Source of the DNA: a virus | Reading direction: 5' to 3' (one strand) | IMG/VR virus record: IMGVR_UViG_3300005753_000040 | Span: 1 to 23,175 of that record | Length of the DNA: 23,175 bases | Shown: in pieces, positions 13,985-22,129 of the stretch | Position numbering within the stretch: the stretch's first letter is position 1 | How the letters are laid out: each line of letters begins with the position of its first letter | Made by a program: the position numbers and the translations under genes | The notes under the pieces: model-generated | What the model was told of the DNA's origin: nothing | Database searches by the model: none | Seen by the model: only the letters and a program-made list of their open reading frames with translations

Positions 13985-14440
13985 TTATAATTCTTCAGAA
14001 AGAATCATTTCAATTTCATCCCAGTCTGCATCACTGATACCTGCAAAGGTTCTGGCAGGCGTTTTAATAAAATAGCGCTTGCGCTGCTGTACCGTCCCTT
14101 CATTTTGATATTTAGCCAATGCCCCCATTTTGCCTGTATAACCTACTCGCAATTGATCGGCACTGTAGCGACTGCGTAGATACGTGGCTTTAGTAAAATT
14201 AATTAATAATTTGCGTTTTTCTTGCTGGAGTCGGTAGGGTTTGTGGCTACGGATGGGAGCGCGGGGCTCAAAGGCTTTATCATTAATATCGTTTTGCGTT
14301 TTAATGCGGGCGCGGTAACTACCCTTAAGGTAGGTTGTAATACGACGACTAATGGTTTTTCGCTTGGCTTTATCATTGATGCTCAGCATCAGTTGCTGAA
14401 TACCTTGCTCCATCTTGGCAATATCAGAGGTGGTGCTCAT
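13985..14440 (-). CDS. S: Phage virion morphogenesis protein, P2 gpS family
   Basis: The 151-residue protein carries the Phage_tail_S layout: a helical N-terminus (IQQLMLSINDKAKRKTISRR), then DINDKAFEPR with a basic run, LINFTKATYLRSRYSADQLR, GYTGKMGALAKYQNEG and PARTFAGISDADWDEI. In P2 gpS works with gpR to finish the tail end and join it to the head. The ATG at 14440 overlaps the R gene by 17 bases. Size agrees with P2 gpS (about 150 residues). Confidence 0.9.
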   Translation of the reverse strand: MSTTSDIAKMEQGIQQLMLSINDKAKRKTISRRITTYLKGSYRARIKTQNDINDKAFEPRAPIRSHKPYRLQQEKRKLLINFTKATYLRSRYSADQLRVGYTGKMGALAKYQNEGTVQQRKRYFIKTPARTFAGISDADWDEIEMILSEEL

Positions 14441-14969
14441 GATCTTGTTTTAAGTAAAATTTCATTAAATAACCGTCCTTTTCAAGATGATGAATGCGCC
14501 GCTTGTCTTGCTGGCTATCGAGTTTTAAATGCAGGATTTCCCGGTCTTTATAGGCAGGCTGGGCGGCTTTAAGTGCATCAAAATAAGGGAATAGGTTACT
14601 TACACTTAAGTCGGCCTCTTCTACGGTATCCACTAAATTGTATTCATAAATTTCATTGAATTTAAAGGTGAATTCAAGGTCGGTTTCTGCTTGATTAAGC
14701 AAGGAAGTACGAAAGGTAGGAAAATTATTATGTCGGTGCGAATCATTTTCATCAAAAAAACTCCCAATAATAAAAAACAGATAATGCAAGGGAATTTTTT
14801 GGGGAAAATCACGAATTAATAGGTTAGCGGTATAGTTGATTTCGTAACTATTATCATTAGGTGAGAACACCCATTCCATTTGACCATCATCTGCTATCAC
14901 GCTGATGCTATCGGCCTTAATTAAGCCTGATGCAACAATATGATCATGCAGTTGCTGTACCTTGATCAT
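14424..14969 (-). CDS. R: Tail completion protein, P2 gpR family
   Basis: The protein has 181 residues and starts MIKVQQLHDHIVASGLIKAD. The segment MEWVFSPNDNSYEINYTANL then LIRDFPQK and the motif TDLEFTFKFNEIYEYN fit P2 gpR, which caps the tail near the neck. It overlaps L by 4 bases as ATGA and S by 17 bases, so L-R-S are a tightly coupled block, as in P2. It is somewhat longer than P2 gpR, with an added basic, histidine-rich end (HLEKDGYLMKFYLKQDHEHH). Confidence 0.85.
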   Translation of the reverse strand: MIKVQQLHDHIVASGLIKADSISVIADDGQMEWVFSPNDNSYEINYTANLLIRDFPQKIPLHYLFFIIGSFFDENDSHRHNNFPTFRTSLLNQAETDLEFTFKFNEIYEYNLVDTVEEADLSVSNLFPYFDALKAAQPAYKDREILHLKLDSQQDKRRIHHLEKDGYLMKFYLKQDHEHHL

Positions 14970-15454
14970 TGAAAATCATCCAAAGGCAACGAACCTTTCA
15001 CTAATTTCACTCGCACGCCTTGGCGACCTTTTATTTGACGTAACGCCCGCAATGATTCCGCGTGATGATACTGTGCATTCTGACTTTTATCTTCAGCCCG
15101 ACTTTGTCCGCTTGAGGTTAAACTGTAATCGAGAATATCTTGCAATAAATAGGCTTTAGCCTTGTGATACACGGCTTTTTTATACAAAAGCACATTATGA
15201 TTCTCGCCATCGATACTATTATGATTGGTCTCTGATAATGCGTGTGCTTCAGGGTAATTGCGCTGCCTCCAGCGTCTTAAGTCATTATTAATAGCAAGCA
15301 GGGCGCTACGGAGTGCATCCCTAATTGTACCTTCTTCCAAGCGATTATCTTGACGATAATTAATCTGAAACAAAGCAAGATCGATGTCAGGATAAAACGG
15401 CGTATTCTCAATAATGCCCGTGTAGTGCGTGGCGGTGTGTGCAGTAACAGGCAT
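14966..15454 (-). CDS. L: Head completion protein, P2 gpL family
   Basis: The 162-residue product begins with a short linker and then FYPDIDLALFQINYRQDNRL, followed by IRDALRSALLAINNDLRRWR, VLLYKKAVYHKAKAYLLQDI and YHHAESLRALRQIKGRQGVR. This is the gpL pattern: mostly helices that seal the portal exit after packaging. The ATG is in a TAATG overlap with the preceding small gene and the stop overlaps R. Length agrees with P2 gpL (about 169). Confidence 0.9.
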   Translation of the reverse strand: MPVTAHTATHYTGIIENTPFYPDIDLALFQINYRQDNRLEEGTIRDALRSALLAINNDLRRWRQRNYPEAHALSETNHNSIDGENHNVLLYKKAVYHKAKAYLLQDILDYSLTSSGQSRAEDKSQNAQYHHAESLRALRQIKGRQGVRVKLVKGSLPLDDFQ

Positions 15455-15651
15455 TAGCTGATTGGCTTATTAAACCAAGTGCGATAAACAACCGTTACAA
15501 TTGATTGTATTGCGGTTAATACCATTGCAGTCGAGGCCTGTTGTTCAGGCGTAAAATCTAAACCAAAAACGGCGGTGAAGGTGATAATTAAACCCACCAA
15601 TTGGGTCGCATTAATTTTTGATCGAGTAAAAATAGGAATGATTTTATTCAT
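15454..15651 (-). CDS. Small membrane protein between M and L
   Basis: The 65-residue protein has a basic N-terminus (MNKIIPIFTRSKINATQ), one hydrophobic stretch (LVGLIITFTAVFGLDF) and a second amphipathic one (STAMVLTAIQSIVTVVYRTW). Similar short proteins with an F-x-x-EQQA and RTWF ending are common in P2-like and other prophages, usually called holin-like or hypothetical. Its place is inside the head operon, away from the lysis genes at 11189-12295, so a role in lysis is unproven. It is joined to L by TAATG. Confidence 0.7.
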   Translation of the reverse strand: MNKIIPIFTRSKINATQLVGLIITFTAVFGLDFTPEQQASTAMVLTAIQSIVTVVYRTWFNKPIS

Positions 15652-15766
15652 AGGTATTGACTATTAAGTGAGGTATTGTTAAGTCAGCACAGTGCCTGAC
15701 TGTCGCTCCTATTGATGATAAAAAATCAATATAGCCGCACAGGATGTGCTGCCCGTGAGGGATGCT
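15652..15766 (-). other. Gap after M with two hairpins, possible terminator
   Basis: On the minus strand the first hairpin (15734-15752) has GCACA pairing with TGTGC around TCC, extended by two pairs across a mismatch, and a run of six T follows at 15720-15725. The second (15683-15700) pairs GTCAG with CTGAC, extended by two pairs across a bulge. The first may attenuate transcription from M into the small membrane gene, or the pair may protect mRNA ends. Confidence 0.4.
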
Positions 15767-16459
15767 TTATGGTTCAATAATTGTGCTTTCTTGAGGAACT
15801 TCTTCAGGTTCAATTTTTGAATCTTCAAGTATTTTTTGGAGTTTTTTTATTTCAGGTGCAACCCCCACCTTGTCATTTAAATTATAAGCCTGACGAAGCA
15901 TATCCAGTTTTTCAGATGAATCAGGCAAGGTATACGCCACTGCACGATAGATTTCAGCCCGAATTTTATCGACCAAATCCCAGTCTTGACTTAACTCATG
16001 GAGTTTACTCGCCCACGGTTCTGGGCTTTGATTGCTCTTAACTTGCTGCAAACACCATTTGCTGATTTGTCCGCAAAGTAGATTTTTCACATTGCGGGTA
16101 TACTCTTCAGGCGTTTGCATACCTTTTTGATCAGCAAATAAAGCTAATTCAATTGCCCATTCAAAATCTTCAGCATCCAGCGCGAAAACAATGTTATGGA
16201 TCACAATAGCGTTTTGACCGACAAGGTCTTTACTGATGACACCTTCGAGATAGTCACGGTAACGGGGTAAAAACTCTTCTTTTTTAAGCTGATCTTTGCG
16301 TTGGTGGCTTTCGATGCGACTTAAACGTTTTAAATCAACTTCCAGTGCCACCTTGAATTGATCATACTGAATTTGTGAATCTGTTTTATTGGTCTTAGGC
16401 GTTTTGATTTTGTTGGACTTTGCATTACGTTGTACGTGCCAACGTTGTCTATAGCTCAT
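15767..16459 (-). CDS. M: Terminase small subunit, P2 gpM family
   Basis: From the ATG at 16459 (MSYRQRWHVQRNAKSNKIKT) the protein has 230 residues, close to P2 gpM (247). The segments EFLPRYRDYLEGVISKDLVG, IVHNIVFALDAEDFEWAIEL and ALFADQKGM match the gpM (phage small terminase) pattern with its conserved W-x-x-D tracts. It recognises the cos site and brings gpP to DNA, with endonuclease activity in P2. GGAG 8 bases upstream fixes this start over an upstream in-frame ATG. The C-terminus is acidic and polar. Confidence 0.9.
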   Translation of the reverse strand: MSYRQRWHVQRNAKSNKIKTPKTNKTDSQIQYDQFKVALEVDLKRLSRIESHQRKDQLKKEEFLPRYRDYLEGVISKDLVGQNAIVIHNIVFALDAEDFEWAIELALFADQKGMQTPEEYTRNVKNLLCGQISKWCLQQVKSNQSPEPWASKLHELSQDWDLVDKIRAEIYRAVAYTLPDSSEKLDMLRQAYNLNDKVGVAPEIKKLQKILEDSKIEPEEVPQESTIIEP

Positions 16460-16523
16460 AAGTAACTCCAAGCCGTGTATTTAATGTTACACAGCTTTAA
16501 TTAGTGATTAACGTCGATAGGGG

Positions 16524-17639
16524 TTATTCAGGTATTTCTACTGCCCATTTATCTTCATCACTGACACCGATCCACTCACCGTCATCACCGCGTACTTGTA
16601 TTGCGTCAGGATGCACCATTGCGACCCGATCCAAGTCTTCCATGACAAAATCTTCCCGCATAAAATTGAAATCTTCAATACATTTACGGTGCTTATTTGG
16701 CTCAATTGAACGACGATGTGAACCAATTTGATGATAATGGGCAAAGTTACGCAACGGGGTGATTAATACACAATGCTCAGGAAAGAATGGCACATCAACC
16801 ACGGGTAATTTACCAAGCGTATGCTGCTGTATATATAAATCTAATGGCTTCTTTTCCGAGGCTTGATCACCATTACTGTTATATAAACGCAATACTTCTG
16901 CACGGTACAGTTCATCCCCTACCATGACTTTATTAGTAGGTGATTTGCGATACTGACGCGGCAAAACAGAGTGTTTTAAATCAAAAATAAGGGCTTCCAT
17001 ATTTTCATAATCCCCCCCTTTTCCGACGCGAATGGGGTCAATACTGCCATCTGCCTTTAAGCCCCACACTTTATCAACACCGCCCCAATTAATAATATAC
17101 TGCAAAAATCCCTCATGGAAATCTTGCCCCATTGAGTACTTATTCGGATCATCTGAGTATCCCGCATTAGCGGTTTCAATTGCTGTAAATTGTCCCCAAA
17201 AACCGACTTGAATACGATTTAAGGCAATCTGTTTAGTTATACCTACTTTCCACTTTTTGTAGAAACTTTTATATTTTGCCCATGTGTCCGCGGTTAACCA
17301 ATCAATCTGAGAATCATATTCTGATTCATTACAAAAATAATCAGATTGATCCATATTGTGCGGATCAAACGCTTTACGATCATGGCCTGCTTTAGTATGT
17401 GTTCTTTTTCCAATGAAACCACTAAAGTTTAAACCAATTTTTTGGCCGCCTAATTCTGATACACCTCGCGTAGAAATAGCCTTAAGGAAAGAACTGGATT
17501 CCGTTATATCAACTTCCATACGTTGTTGAATTGCGGGTGATACGTTGAACTCTTCCGATAAATCTATCACACCGTATAACTGACGTAATCCTGTGCGGAC
17601 TTCTTCAAATTTTTGCTGTGCTTGGGGTGATAATGCCAT
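16524..17639 (-). CDS. N: Major capsid protein, P2 gpN family
   Basis: The 371-residue protein starts MALSPQAQQKFEEVRTGLRQ and has the gpN landmarks in order: FNVSPAIQQRMEVDITESSS with FLKAI, GFIGKRTHT, DQIDWLT-like YDSQIDWLTADTWAKY, IRVGKGGDYENMEALIFDLK, MVGDELYRAEVL, LGKLPVVDVPFFPEHCVLIT and HRRSIEPNK. It is an HK97-fold shell protein whose N-terminus is cut by gpO during maturation in P2. GGGAGAG precedes the ATG. A 65-base gap to M contains a small GTGTA/TACAC hairpin. P2 gpN has 357 residues. Confidence 0.95.
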   Translation of the reverse strand: MALSPQAQQKFEEVRTGLRQLYGVIDLSEEFNVSPAIQQRMEVDITESSSFLKAISTRGVSELGGQKIGLNFSGFIGKRTHTKAGHDRKAFDPHNMDQSDYFCNESEYDSQIDWLTADTWAKYKSFYKKWKVGITKQIALNRIQVGFWGQFTAIETANAGYSDDPNKYSMGQDFHEGFLQYIINWGGVDKVWGLKADGSIDPIRVGKGGDYENMEALIFDLKHSVLPRQYRKSPTNKVMVGDELYRAEVLRLYNSNGDQASEKKPLDLYIQQHTLGKLPVVDVPFFPEHCVLITPLRNFAHYHQIGSHRRSIEPNKHRKCIEDFNFMREDFVMEDLDRVAMVHPDAIQVRGDDGEWIGVSDEDKWAVEIPE

Positions 17640-17653
17640 TGCTTCTCTCCCTA

Positions 17654-18655
17654 TTAGTAAGTGTACTGATCAGACTGATCGTTACTATCAGTGAAATCTT
17701 CATGTTGATAATCACCTGAGGGTGTTTTTTCAAGTAACTGCATAAACTTATCCATTTTTTTACTCACTTCATCAACACTCTTTTGGGTTGCAAACACTGC
17801 GGGTGTTGCATCATCTCCACCCGCATCCGTATTACTAGAATGATCGTGTGAATCATCTGCATTACCGTCTGATTGTTTACCTTCTAGACTTTTAAGACGC
17901 TTATCGACATCGCTAAATTTGTTATTAAGCGGCTCTAGGGCTTTACCCATTTCAGATTGAAATAATTGGGTTAATTCTGTTTTATCCATATCAATATCGG
18001 CCTCTTGACCTTGATTATTATTCGCGTGATGCGAGGATTGTTTAAAACCAAGGAGTTTCGCACCGAGGTCAAATACCGTTCTTTTGGCTGAAAATTCTAA
18101 ATCAGGCCATTGTTCGCCAATAAAAATTTTGACATCTTTACCTTTAAAAGCGGCTTCATCGGGTATACGTTGCTGGAACTTATCAATCCGTTCACACAGC
18201 ACACCATTGCAAAACTGTTTAAATTCTGGATTGCTATTGAGCGGCTGTTCTAAATTAGTAAAGAGTTTTAGCTGATCTGTACCCAAGCTGGCGGGGCTAT
18301 CGGTAATTCCTAAACCCACTTGGTAGGCCATACCTGACTGAGCAAAATTAGGGACAATTTCCATGCTGGAAAATACTTTTTGTCCTTCTCTATTCAGCTC
18401 TAATAGCTGATCTGAAGGCTGTAGGCGGTTGTAGTGCTTGTATCGCCCATCCTCTTGCTTTTCTACTTTTGCCTCAACAACTTGACCAAAATTACCGCCC
18501 CAGCGCCAATGCTCATACCAGATAAAACCCTGATATTCCGAGCGTGAGTAGGTTTTGCCGCAGTCTTGCAGCCATTGAGCGCGTAATTCGCGTCCATCAA
18601 CCGTGGGGCCTGATGTGCCTACGCAGAAAAAATCTGATATTTTATTGTTTGCCAT
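17654..18655 (-). CDS. O: Capsid scaffolding protein with serine protease domain, P2 gpO family
   Basis: From the ATG at 18655 the protein has 333 residues (MANNKISDFFCVGTSGPTVD). The N-terminal protease shows the gpO catalytic triad at nearly the P2 positions: D20 in TVDGRE, H49 in WYEHWRW and S97 in VFSSMEI, followed by PNFAQSG and GITDSPASLGTDQL. The C-terminal half is a scaffold: helical MDKTELTQLFQSEMGKALEP then LNNKFSDVDKRLKSLEGK, then a long Asp/Ser-rich linker and a second helix. It guides N assembly and cleaves N, itself and L in P2. It is about 50 residues longer than P2 gpO because of the linker. An in-frame ATG at 18661 is an alternative start. Confidence 0.93.
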   Translation of the reverse strand: MANNKISDFFCVGTSGPTVDGRELRAQWLQDCGKTYSRSEYQGFIWYEHWRWGGNFGQVVEAKVEKQEDGRYKHYNRLQPSDQLLELNREGQKVFSSMEIVPNFAQSGMAYQVGLGITDSPASLGTDQLKLFTNLEQPLNSNPEFKQFCNGVLCERIDKFQQRIPDEAAFKGKDVKIFIGEQWPDLEFSAKRTVFDLGAKLLGFKQSSHHANNNQGQEADIDMDKTELTQLFQSEMGKALEPLNNKFSDVDKRLKSLEGKQSDGNADDSHDHSSNTDAGGDDATPAVFATQKSVDEVSKKMDKFMQLLEKTPSGDYQHEDFTDSNDQSDQYTY

Positions 18656-18694
18656 ACCCATAGCTTCGACGTTCGCCCCTGCTATCTCAATGTG

Positions 18695-18727
18695 TATCAC
18701 TCCATTTGAATTTAAAATGGAGTGATA
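18695..18727. promoter_or_regulatory. Perfect 13-bp inverted repeat between O and P
   Basis: TATCACTCCATTT at 18695-18707 and AAATGGAGTGATA at 18715-18727 are exact reverse complements with a 7-base A+T-rich centre. Near-symmetry continues outward to TGT and ACA. It lies in the divergent control region of O and P, 40 bases from either start, so it is a good candidate operator. There is no U tract on either strand, so a terminator is unlikely. Confidence 0.75.
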
Positions 18728-18766
18728 AAACAAGCCATAACCTGCTTTAGTCGTAAAAATAACGAC

Positions 18767-20845
18767 ATGAGGGATACAAAAGAATTACAAGATCAAGCGT
18801 ATAAGCATTTTCGGTTAGGTATTTATACCCCGACTGAAATCTGTGAAATGCTCGACATTAATTACAATACATTGATGTCATGGAAGCGACGTGGCAACTG
18901 GACTGAATTAACGGGCATTAAAAAAGTCACTATTGCGCTGGATGCACGCCTTCAATTTTTAATCAGCAAGGAAGGTAAGAATGATAAAGACTATCGTGAA
19001 GTCAAAGTATTAGGGGATGAATTACGAAAAAATGAATTAGCGATTGTTAAGGCAGAACGTTACCAAGCAAAGGGATCTACCCGTGATAGCGATTTTAATC
19101 CTAAATTAAAAACACATGGCCGAAAAAGCAATAAACAAAAAAACTATCTTTCGCCTGAAAATATTGAACAGCTAGAAAAAGCCTTTTTAGCCGAAACGCA
19201 GCGTTATGGCCATCAAAAGACGTGGTATGAAAATCGCCATCGACGCACCCGTAATATCATGAAATCACGGCAGATTGGCGCAACCTATTACTTTGCACTG
19301 GAATCGATTGTTGATGCAGCCAAACGCGGTATTAATAAAAATTTCCTTTCTGCTTCACGCTCTCAAGCCTTGCTATTCCGTGCCTATATCGTAGCCTTTG
19401 TTTATCGGGAAATAGGGATTGAATTAAAAGGTGATCCGATTGTTTTACGCACCGATGATCACGTTGATGTTGATTTACGCTTTTTGTCTGCATCGTCTAA
19501 CTCCGCTCAAGGCCCCCACGGGGATATTATTACCGATGAATACATGTGGCATCGGGATTTTGAGCGGTTAAGAAAAGTATCCTCTGCGATTGCAACGCAA
19601 AAAATGTATAAAAAGGTGTATATCTCAACCCCTTCCACTGTCAATCATCCTGCCTATAAATTCTGGTCGGGCGAACATATCAATCGGGGTCGCCGCAAAG
19701 ACAAACAGGTGCATTTTGATATATCCCATAAATCCTTGAAAAAGGGACGATTATGTGAAGATCATCAGTGGCGGCAAGTGGTCACACTGCAAGATGCCAT
19801 TGATCAGGGTTTTGATCGGATTGATAAAGATGAATTGGAAATGGAGTATGCACCTGATGAATATGATCAATTATTCAACTGCAAATTTATTGATGACACT
19901 GACTCCGTATTCAAGTTTGAAGAAATGCAAAAGTGCGGTATCGATCCCAGTACGCGCTGGTCTGACTATGATGCGGATTCAGACCGACCCTTTGGCAATC
20001 AACCTGTGTGGATTGGTTTTGATCCGAGTAGAACCATTGATGCTGCAGCCTGTGCGGTGGTTGCCCCACCCAGTACACCAGGGGGAAAATTCCGTGTCCT
20101 AGAGAAATACTCATGGCGCGGTGCATCGTTTGAATATCAAGCAAACCGTATTGAAGAATTAACCCATCGCTTTAATGTAAAAGAAATTGCCATTGATTCA
20201 ACGGGCTTAGGACATGGCGTGTTTGAAGAAGTTAGGAAATTCTTCAGACGCGTTAAAGCCATTCATTACTCACAATCTGTTAAAGCGGATTTAGTCATGA
20301 AGGGCAAGGATGTTATTGCCAATAAGCGCCTTGAATATAATGCAGGTTGGTCTGAAGTCAGTAAGTCATTCATGATGATTTACAAAACCAGTACTGATAC
20401 AGGATCCATCACCTATAAAGCCACTCGAACTGCCGATACAGGTCATGCAGATATTGCCTTTGCAATTTTACATGCACTTAGCTTTGAACCCCTCGGTCGT
20501 AGAGTTCGCAAAACAAGAGTCTCAAGAAGGAATAAAGATAATGAGCGAAAAAACCCGCAAAACTCGCGTATACAAGCTCGAAAAGCCCGTAGAACTCGGC
20601 GGAATGAACAATCTATTGGGGTTTCTCGGCGCATATTGGAACGGGGAATATTACGAAACGCCCCTCAATTTAGCGGGATTGGCCGATGCCAGAACCGCTA
20701 TTCCTTATCACGAATCCGCAATGGACGTGAAGCGGCAAATGCTGATGTCTACCATCAAAGTAACTCGTCCCGACCTTATCGATCCCGACGAGGTGGAAAA
20801 CCTGATAGACGACCTGCTGTGGTCAGGCAACTATTATCTGCATAA
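18767..20845 (+). CDS. P: Terminase ATPase-nuclease, P2 gpP family, with abnormal C-terminus
   Basis: Residues 1-60 hold a helix-turn-helix (FRLGIYTPTEICEMLDINYN then TLMSWKRRGNW). The ATPase part has KSRQIGATYYFALES as the modified Walker A and DIITDEYMW as Walker B, followed by VYISTPST. The nuclease part has acidic residues in IGFDPSRTIDAAA, IAIDSTGLG and GHADIAFAILHAL. It packages DNA into the head. Similarity stops at FEPL, residue 576, near the P2 length of 590. The frame then runs on for 116 Arg-rich residues (GRRVRKTRVSRRNKDNERKN) to 20845, overlapping Q by 305 bases, which looks like loss of the natural stop. The ATG at 18767 has no clear ribosome binding site; a GTG at 18722 is the alternative. 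Confidence 0.9.
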   Translation: MRDTKELQDQAYKHFRLGIYTPTEICEMLDINYNTLMSWKRRGNWTELTGIKKVTIALDARLQFLISKEGKNDKDYREVKVLGDELRKNELAIVKAERYQAKGSTRDSDFNPKLKTHGRKSNKQKNYLSPENIEQLEKAFLAETQRYGHQKTWYENRHRRTRNIMKSRQIGATYYFALESIVDAAKRGINKNFLSASRSQALLFRAYIVAFVYREIGIELKGDPIVLRTDDHVDVDLRFLSASSNSAQGPHGDIITDEYMWHRDFERLRKVSSAIATQKMYKKVYISTPSTVNHPAYKFWSGEHINRGRRKDKQVHFDISHKSLKKGRLCEDHQWRQVVTLQDAIDQGFDRIDKDELEMEYAPDEYDQLFNCKFIDDTDSVFKFEEMQKCGIDPSTRWSDYDADSDRPFGNQPVWIGFDPSRTIDAAACAVVAPPSTPGGKFRVLEKYSWRGASFEYQANRIEELTHRFNVKEIAIDSTGLGHGVFEEVRKFFRRVKAIHYSQSVKADLVMKGKDVIANKRLEYNAGWSEVSKSFMMIYKTSTDTGSITYKATRTADTGHADIAFAILHALSFEPLGRRVRKTRVSRRNKDNERKNPQNSRIQARKARRTRRNEQSIGVSRRILERGILRNAPQFSGIGRCQNRYSLSRIRNGREAANADVYHQSNSSRPYRSRRGGKPDRRPAVVRQLLSA

Positions 20846-21530
20846 AGAACATTCACTGGCGCAAAAGGTACTTAAAATGCGCCATATACCCGCTTTGCGT
20901 ATCAGACGACTAAAGCATCCCGAAGACTATGGATTACTAAAGCATGGGATCATCAAAAAGAAGTACAAACGGAAAGCGATATTGCATGTTAAAAAATACG
21001 ATCCCAAGCAATCAATTTATGGAATGCCGGGTTATTTATCGGCCATGAATCATGCGTTTTTAAATAAAAGCTCCACCCTGTTTAGACGAAAATTTATTGA
21101 TAATGGCGGACATATGGGATTTATCCTTTACCTTAACTCGCCCCAGATGGAAGATGAAGCCGTTGAAGATATTGAGGATGCTATTTATGATGCTTCAGGC
21201 GATGTGGGTAACTTGGTTATTCATGATCCATCAGGAGAGGGTGGAAGCATTGAATTAATCAAAGTGAGTGATATTAGCACTAAAGATGATTTCTGGAATA
21301 TTCAAGAGTTAACACAAAAGGCAGTGTGTGCTGTGCATCGTGTACCTGATGTGTTGATGGGTATTGCATCACCAAAAGGTGCAACGGCTGCATCGCCGAG
21401 AGAAACCTCGCAAGTATTCTTTCAAAATGAATTGAAGTACTTGCAAGGAAAACTGGAAAAGATTAATACCTTTGCAGGTCAAACTGTTATTACATTTGAA
21501 AAGTATGAGATTGAAGGATTAGTTGCCTGA
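20541..21530 (+). CDS. Q: Portal protein, P2 gpQ family
   Basis: The 329-residue protein starts MSEKTRKTRVYKLEKPVELG. Then follow NGEYYETPLNLAGLADARTA, IPYHESAMDVKRQML, DDLLWSGNYYLHKEHS, KKYDPKQSIYGMPGYLSAMN, FRRKFIDNGGHMGFILYL, and VHRVPDVLMGIASPKGATAA. That is the full portal pattern; P2 gpQ has 344 residues. Twelve copies form the entry channel at one head vertex. AGAAGGAA precedes the ATG. Codons up to about 20960 end more often in C or G (CTC, CCC, GAC) than those downstream, suggesting a recombined 5' part. The stop is only 2 bases from the stop of the convergent exported-protein gene. Confidence 0.94.
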   Translation: MSEKTRKTRVYKLEKPVELGGMNNLLGFLGAYWNGEYYETPLNLAGLADARTAIPYHESAMDVKRQMLMSTIKVTRPDLIDPDEVENLIDDLLWSGNYYLHKEHSLAQKVLKMRHIPALRIRRLKHPEDYGLLKHGIIKKKYKRKAILHVKKYDPKQSIYGMPGYLSAMNHAFLNKSSTLFRRKFIDNGGHMGFILYLNSPQMEDEAVEDIEDAIYDASGDVGNLVIHDPSGEGGSIELIKVSDISTKDDFWNIQELTQKAVCAVHRVPDVLMGIASPKGATAASPRETSQVFFQNELKYLQGKLEKINTFAGQTVITFEKYEIEGLVA

Positions 21531-21532
21531 TC

Positions 21533-22015
21533 TCATTGCTGATCGAAAAGTGGCAAGATATATTCACTAACAAATTTACTTTCAGCCGAGGGCATAAGGG
21601 GCTTTCCCTGCCCTGTTTTCATATTTGGTTGATCAAAACCATCACTAGGATCATCAGCAAGAATACTTTCACGCGTTGATGGCATCCAGTTAATATAACT
21701 GATGTCATTCATATCAATATCAATTCCTTTCGTTATCTTAATTCTTGCCAAATGAGGACGCTTGCCGTTGTCATGCAGTAAAAATTTAGATAAAGATATA
21801 TGCTCTAAATTAATCTTCCATAGAATCGCATAACGTGGACAATCAGGCTTAGCCTTCATTAGATCTTGCAATGCTATTACCTGCTGATCACTTGAAAAGG
21901 GTGCATCACCTGCTATTACCCCTTTGTTGATAATACATTCATCAACTACGCTATTATCTTCAGCCGACAATACACCCCCATACAAAACCAGCAATATTAA
22001 CGCTAAATATTTCAC
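21533..22015 (-). CDS. Small exported protein of unknown function
   Basis: The likely start is a GTG at 22015 with AAGGAAG 5 bases ahead, giving 160 residues. The N-terminus (MKYLALILLVLYGGVLSAED) is a signal peptide with a plausible cut before AED. The mature part has two cysteines (ECIINKG and KPDCPRY) and a conserved-looking region HLARIKITKGIDIDMNDISY with MPSTRESILADDPSDGFDQP. I recognise no family. It is read against the P-Q operon and lies where P2-like phages often carry accessory (moron) genes. A 15-base palindrome GTTGAATAATTCAAC at 22031-22045 lies just upstream and may be an operator. An in-frame ATG upstream is a less likely start, lacking a binding site. Confidence 0.75.
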   Translation of the reverse strand: MKYLALILLVLYGGVLSAEDNSVVDECIINKGVIAGDAPFSSDQQVIALQDLMKAKPDCPRYAILWKINLEHISLSKFLLHDNGKRPHLARIKITKGIDIDMNDISYINWMPSTRESILADDPSDGFDQPNMKTGQGKPLMPSAESKFVSEYILPLFDQQ

Positions 22016-22030
22016 AGATACTTCCTTAAT

Positions 22031-22045
22031 GTTGAATAATTCAAC
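22031..22045. promoter_or_regulatory. 15-base palindrome upstream of the exported-protein gene
   Basis: GTTGAAT and ATTCAAC are exact reverse complements around one central A. It lies 16 bases before the GTG start of the exported protein, between its ribosome binding site and a weak promoter-like TTGCAC...TATTCT pair on the minus strand. It could bind a dimeric repressor. Confidence 0.4.
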
Positions 22046-22112
22046 AAGAATACACTCTTTGAGCATTAAGGTGCAAATGATACATCTATGGCCTCAAGCT
22101 CGAATTCCCACC

Positions 22113-22129
22113 ACGCCTCCGGCGTTTTT
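22113..22129 (+). terminator. Possible terminator read on the plus strand
   Basis: ACGCC (22113-22117) and GGCGT (22121-22125) pair around TCC and are followed by TTTT on the plus strand. The stem is only 5 bp. It would stop transcripts leaving the P-Q operon after they cross the exported-protein gene antisense. The T run overlaps the stop of the Delta-like gene. Confidence 0.5.

Noticed and set aside
1-14000. A diversity-generating retroelement acting on the fibre or gp48-like repeats
   Set aside because: No reverse transcriptase gene or template/variable repeat pair with adenine-specific changes is present in the window.
20495-20845. The Arg-rich extension of P as a genuine DNA-binding domain
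   Set aside because: It is antiphase to the well-conserved portal gene, has no recognisable fold, and P2-type terminases end near FEPL; stop loss is simpler.
22096-22120. Resemblance to the 3' end of a tmRNA or tRNA (CGAATTCCCACC then CGCCTCC)
   Set aside because: The T-arm spacing does not fit: a 7-base acceptor strand leaves no proper TTC-loop and stem in register, and no matching 5' part was seen.
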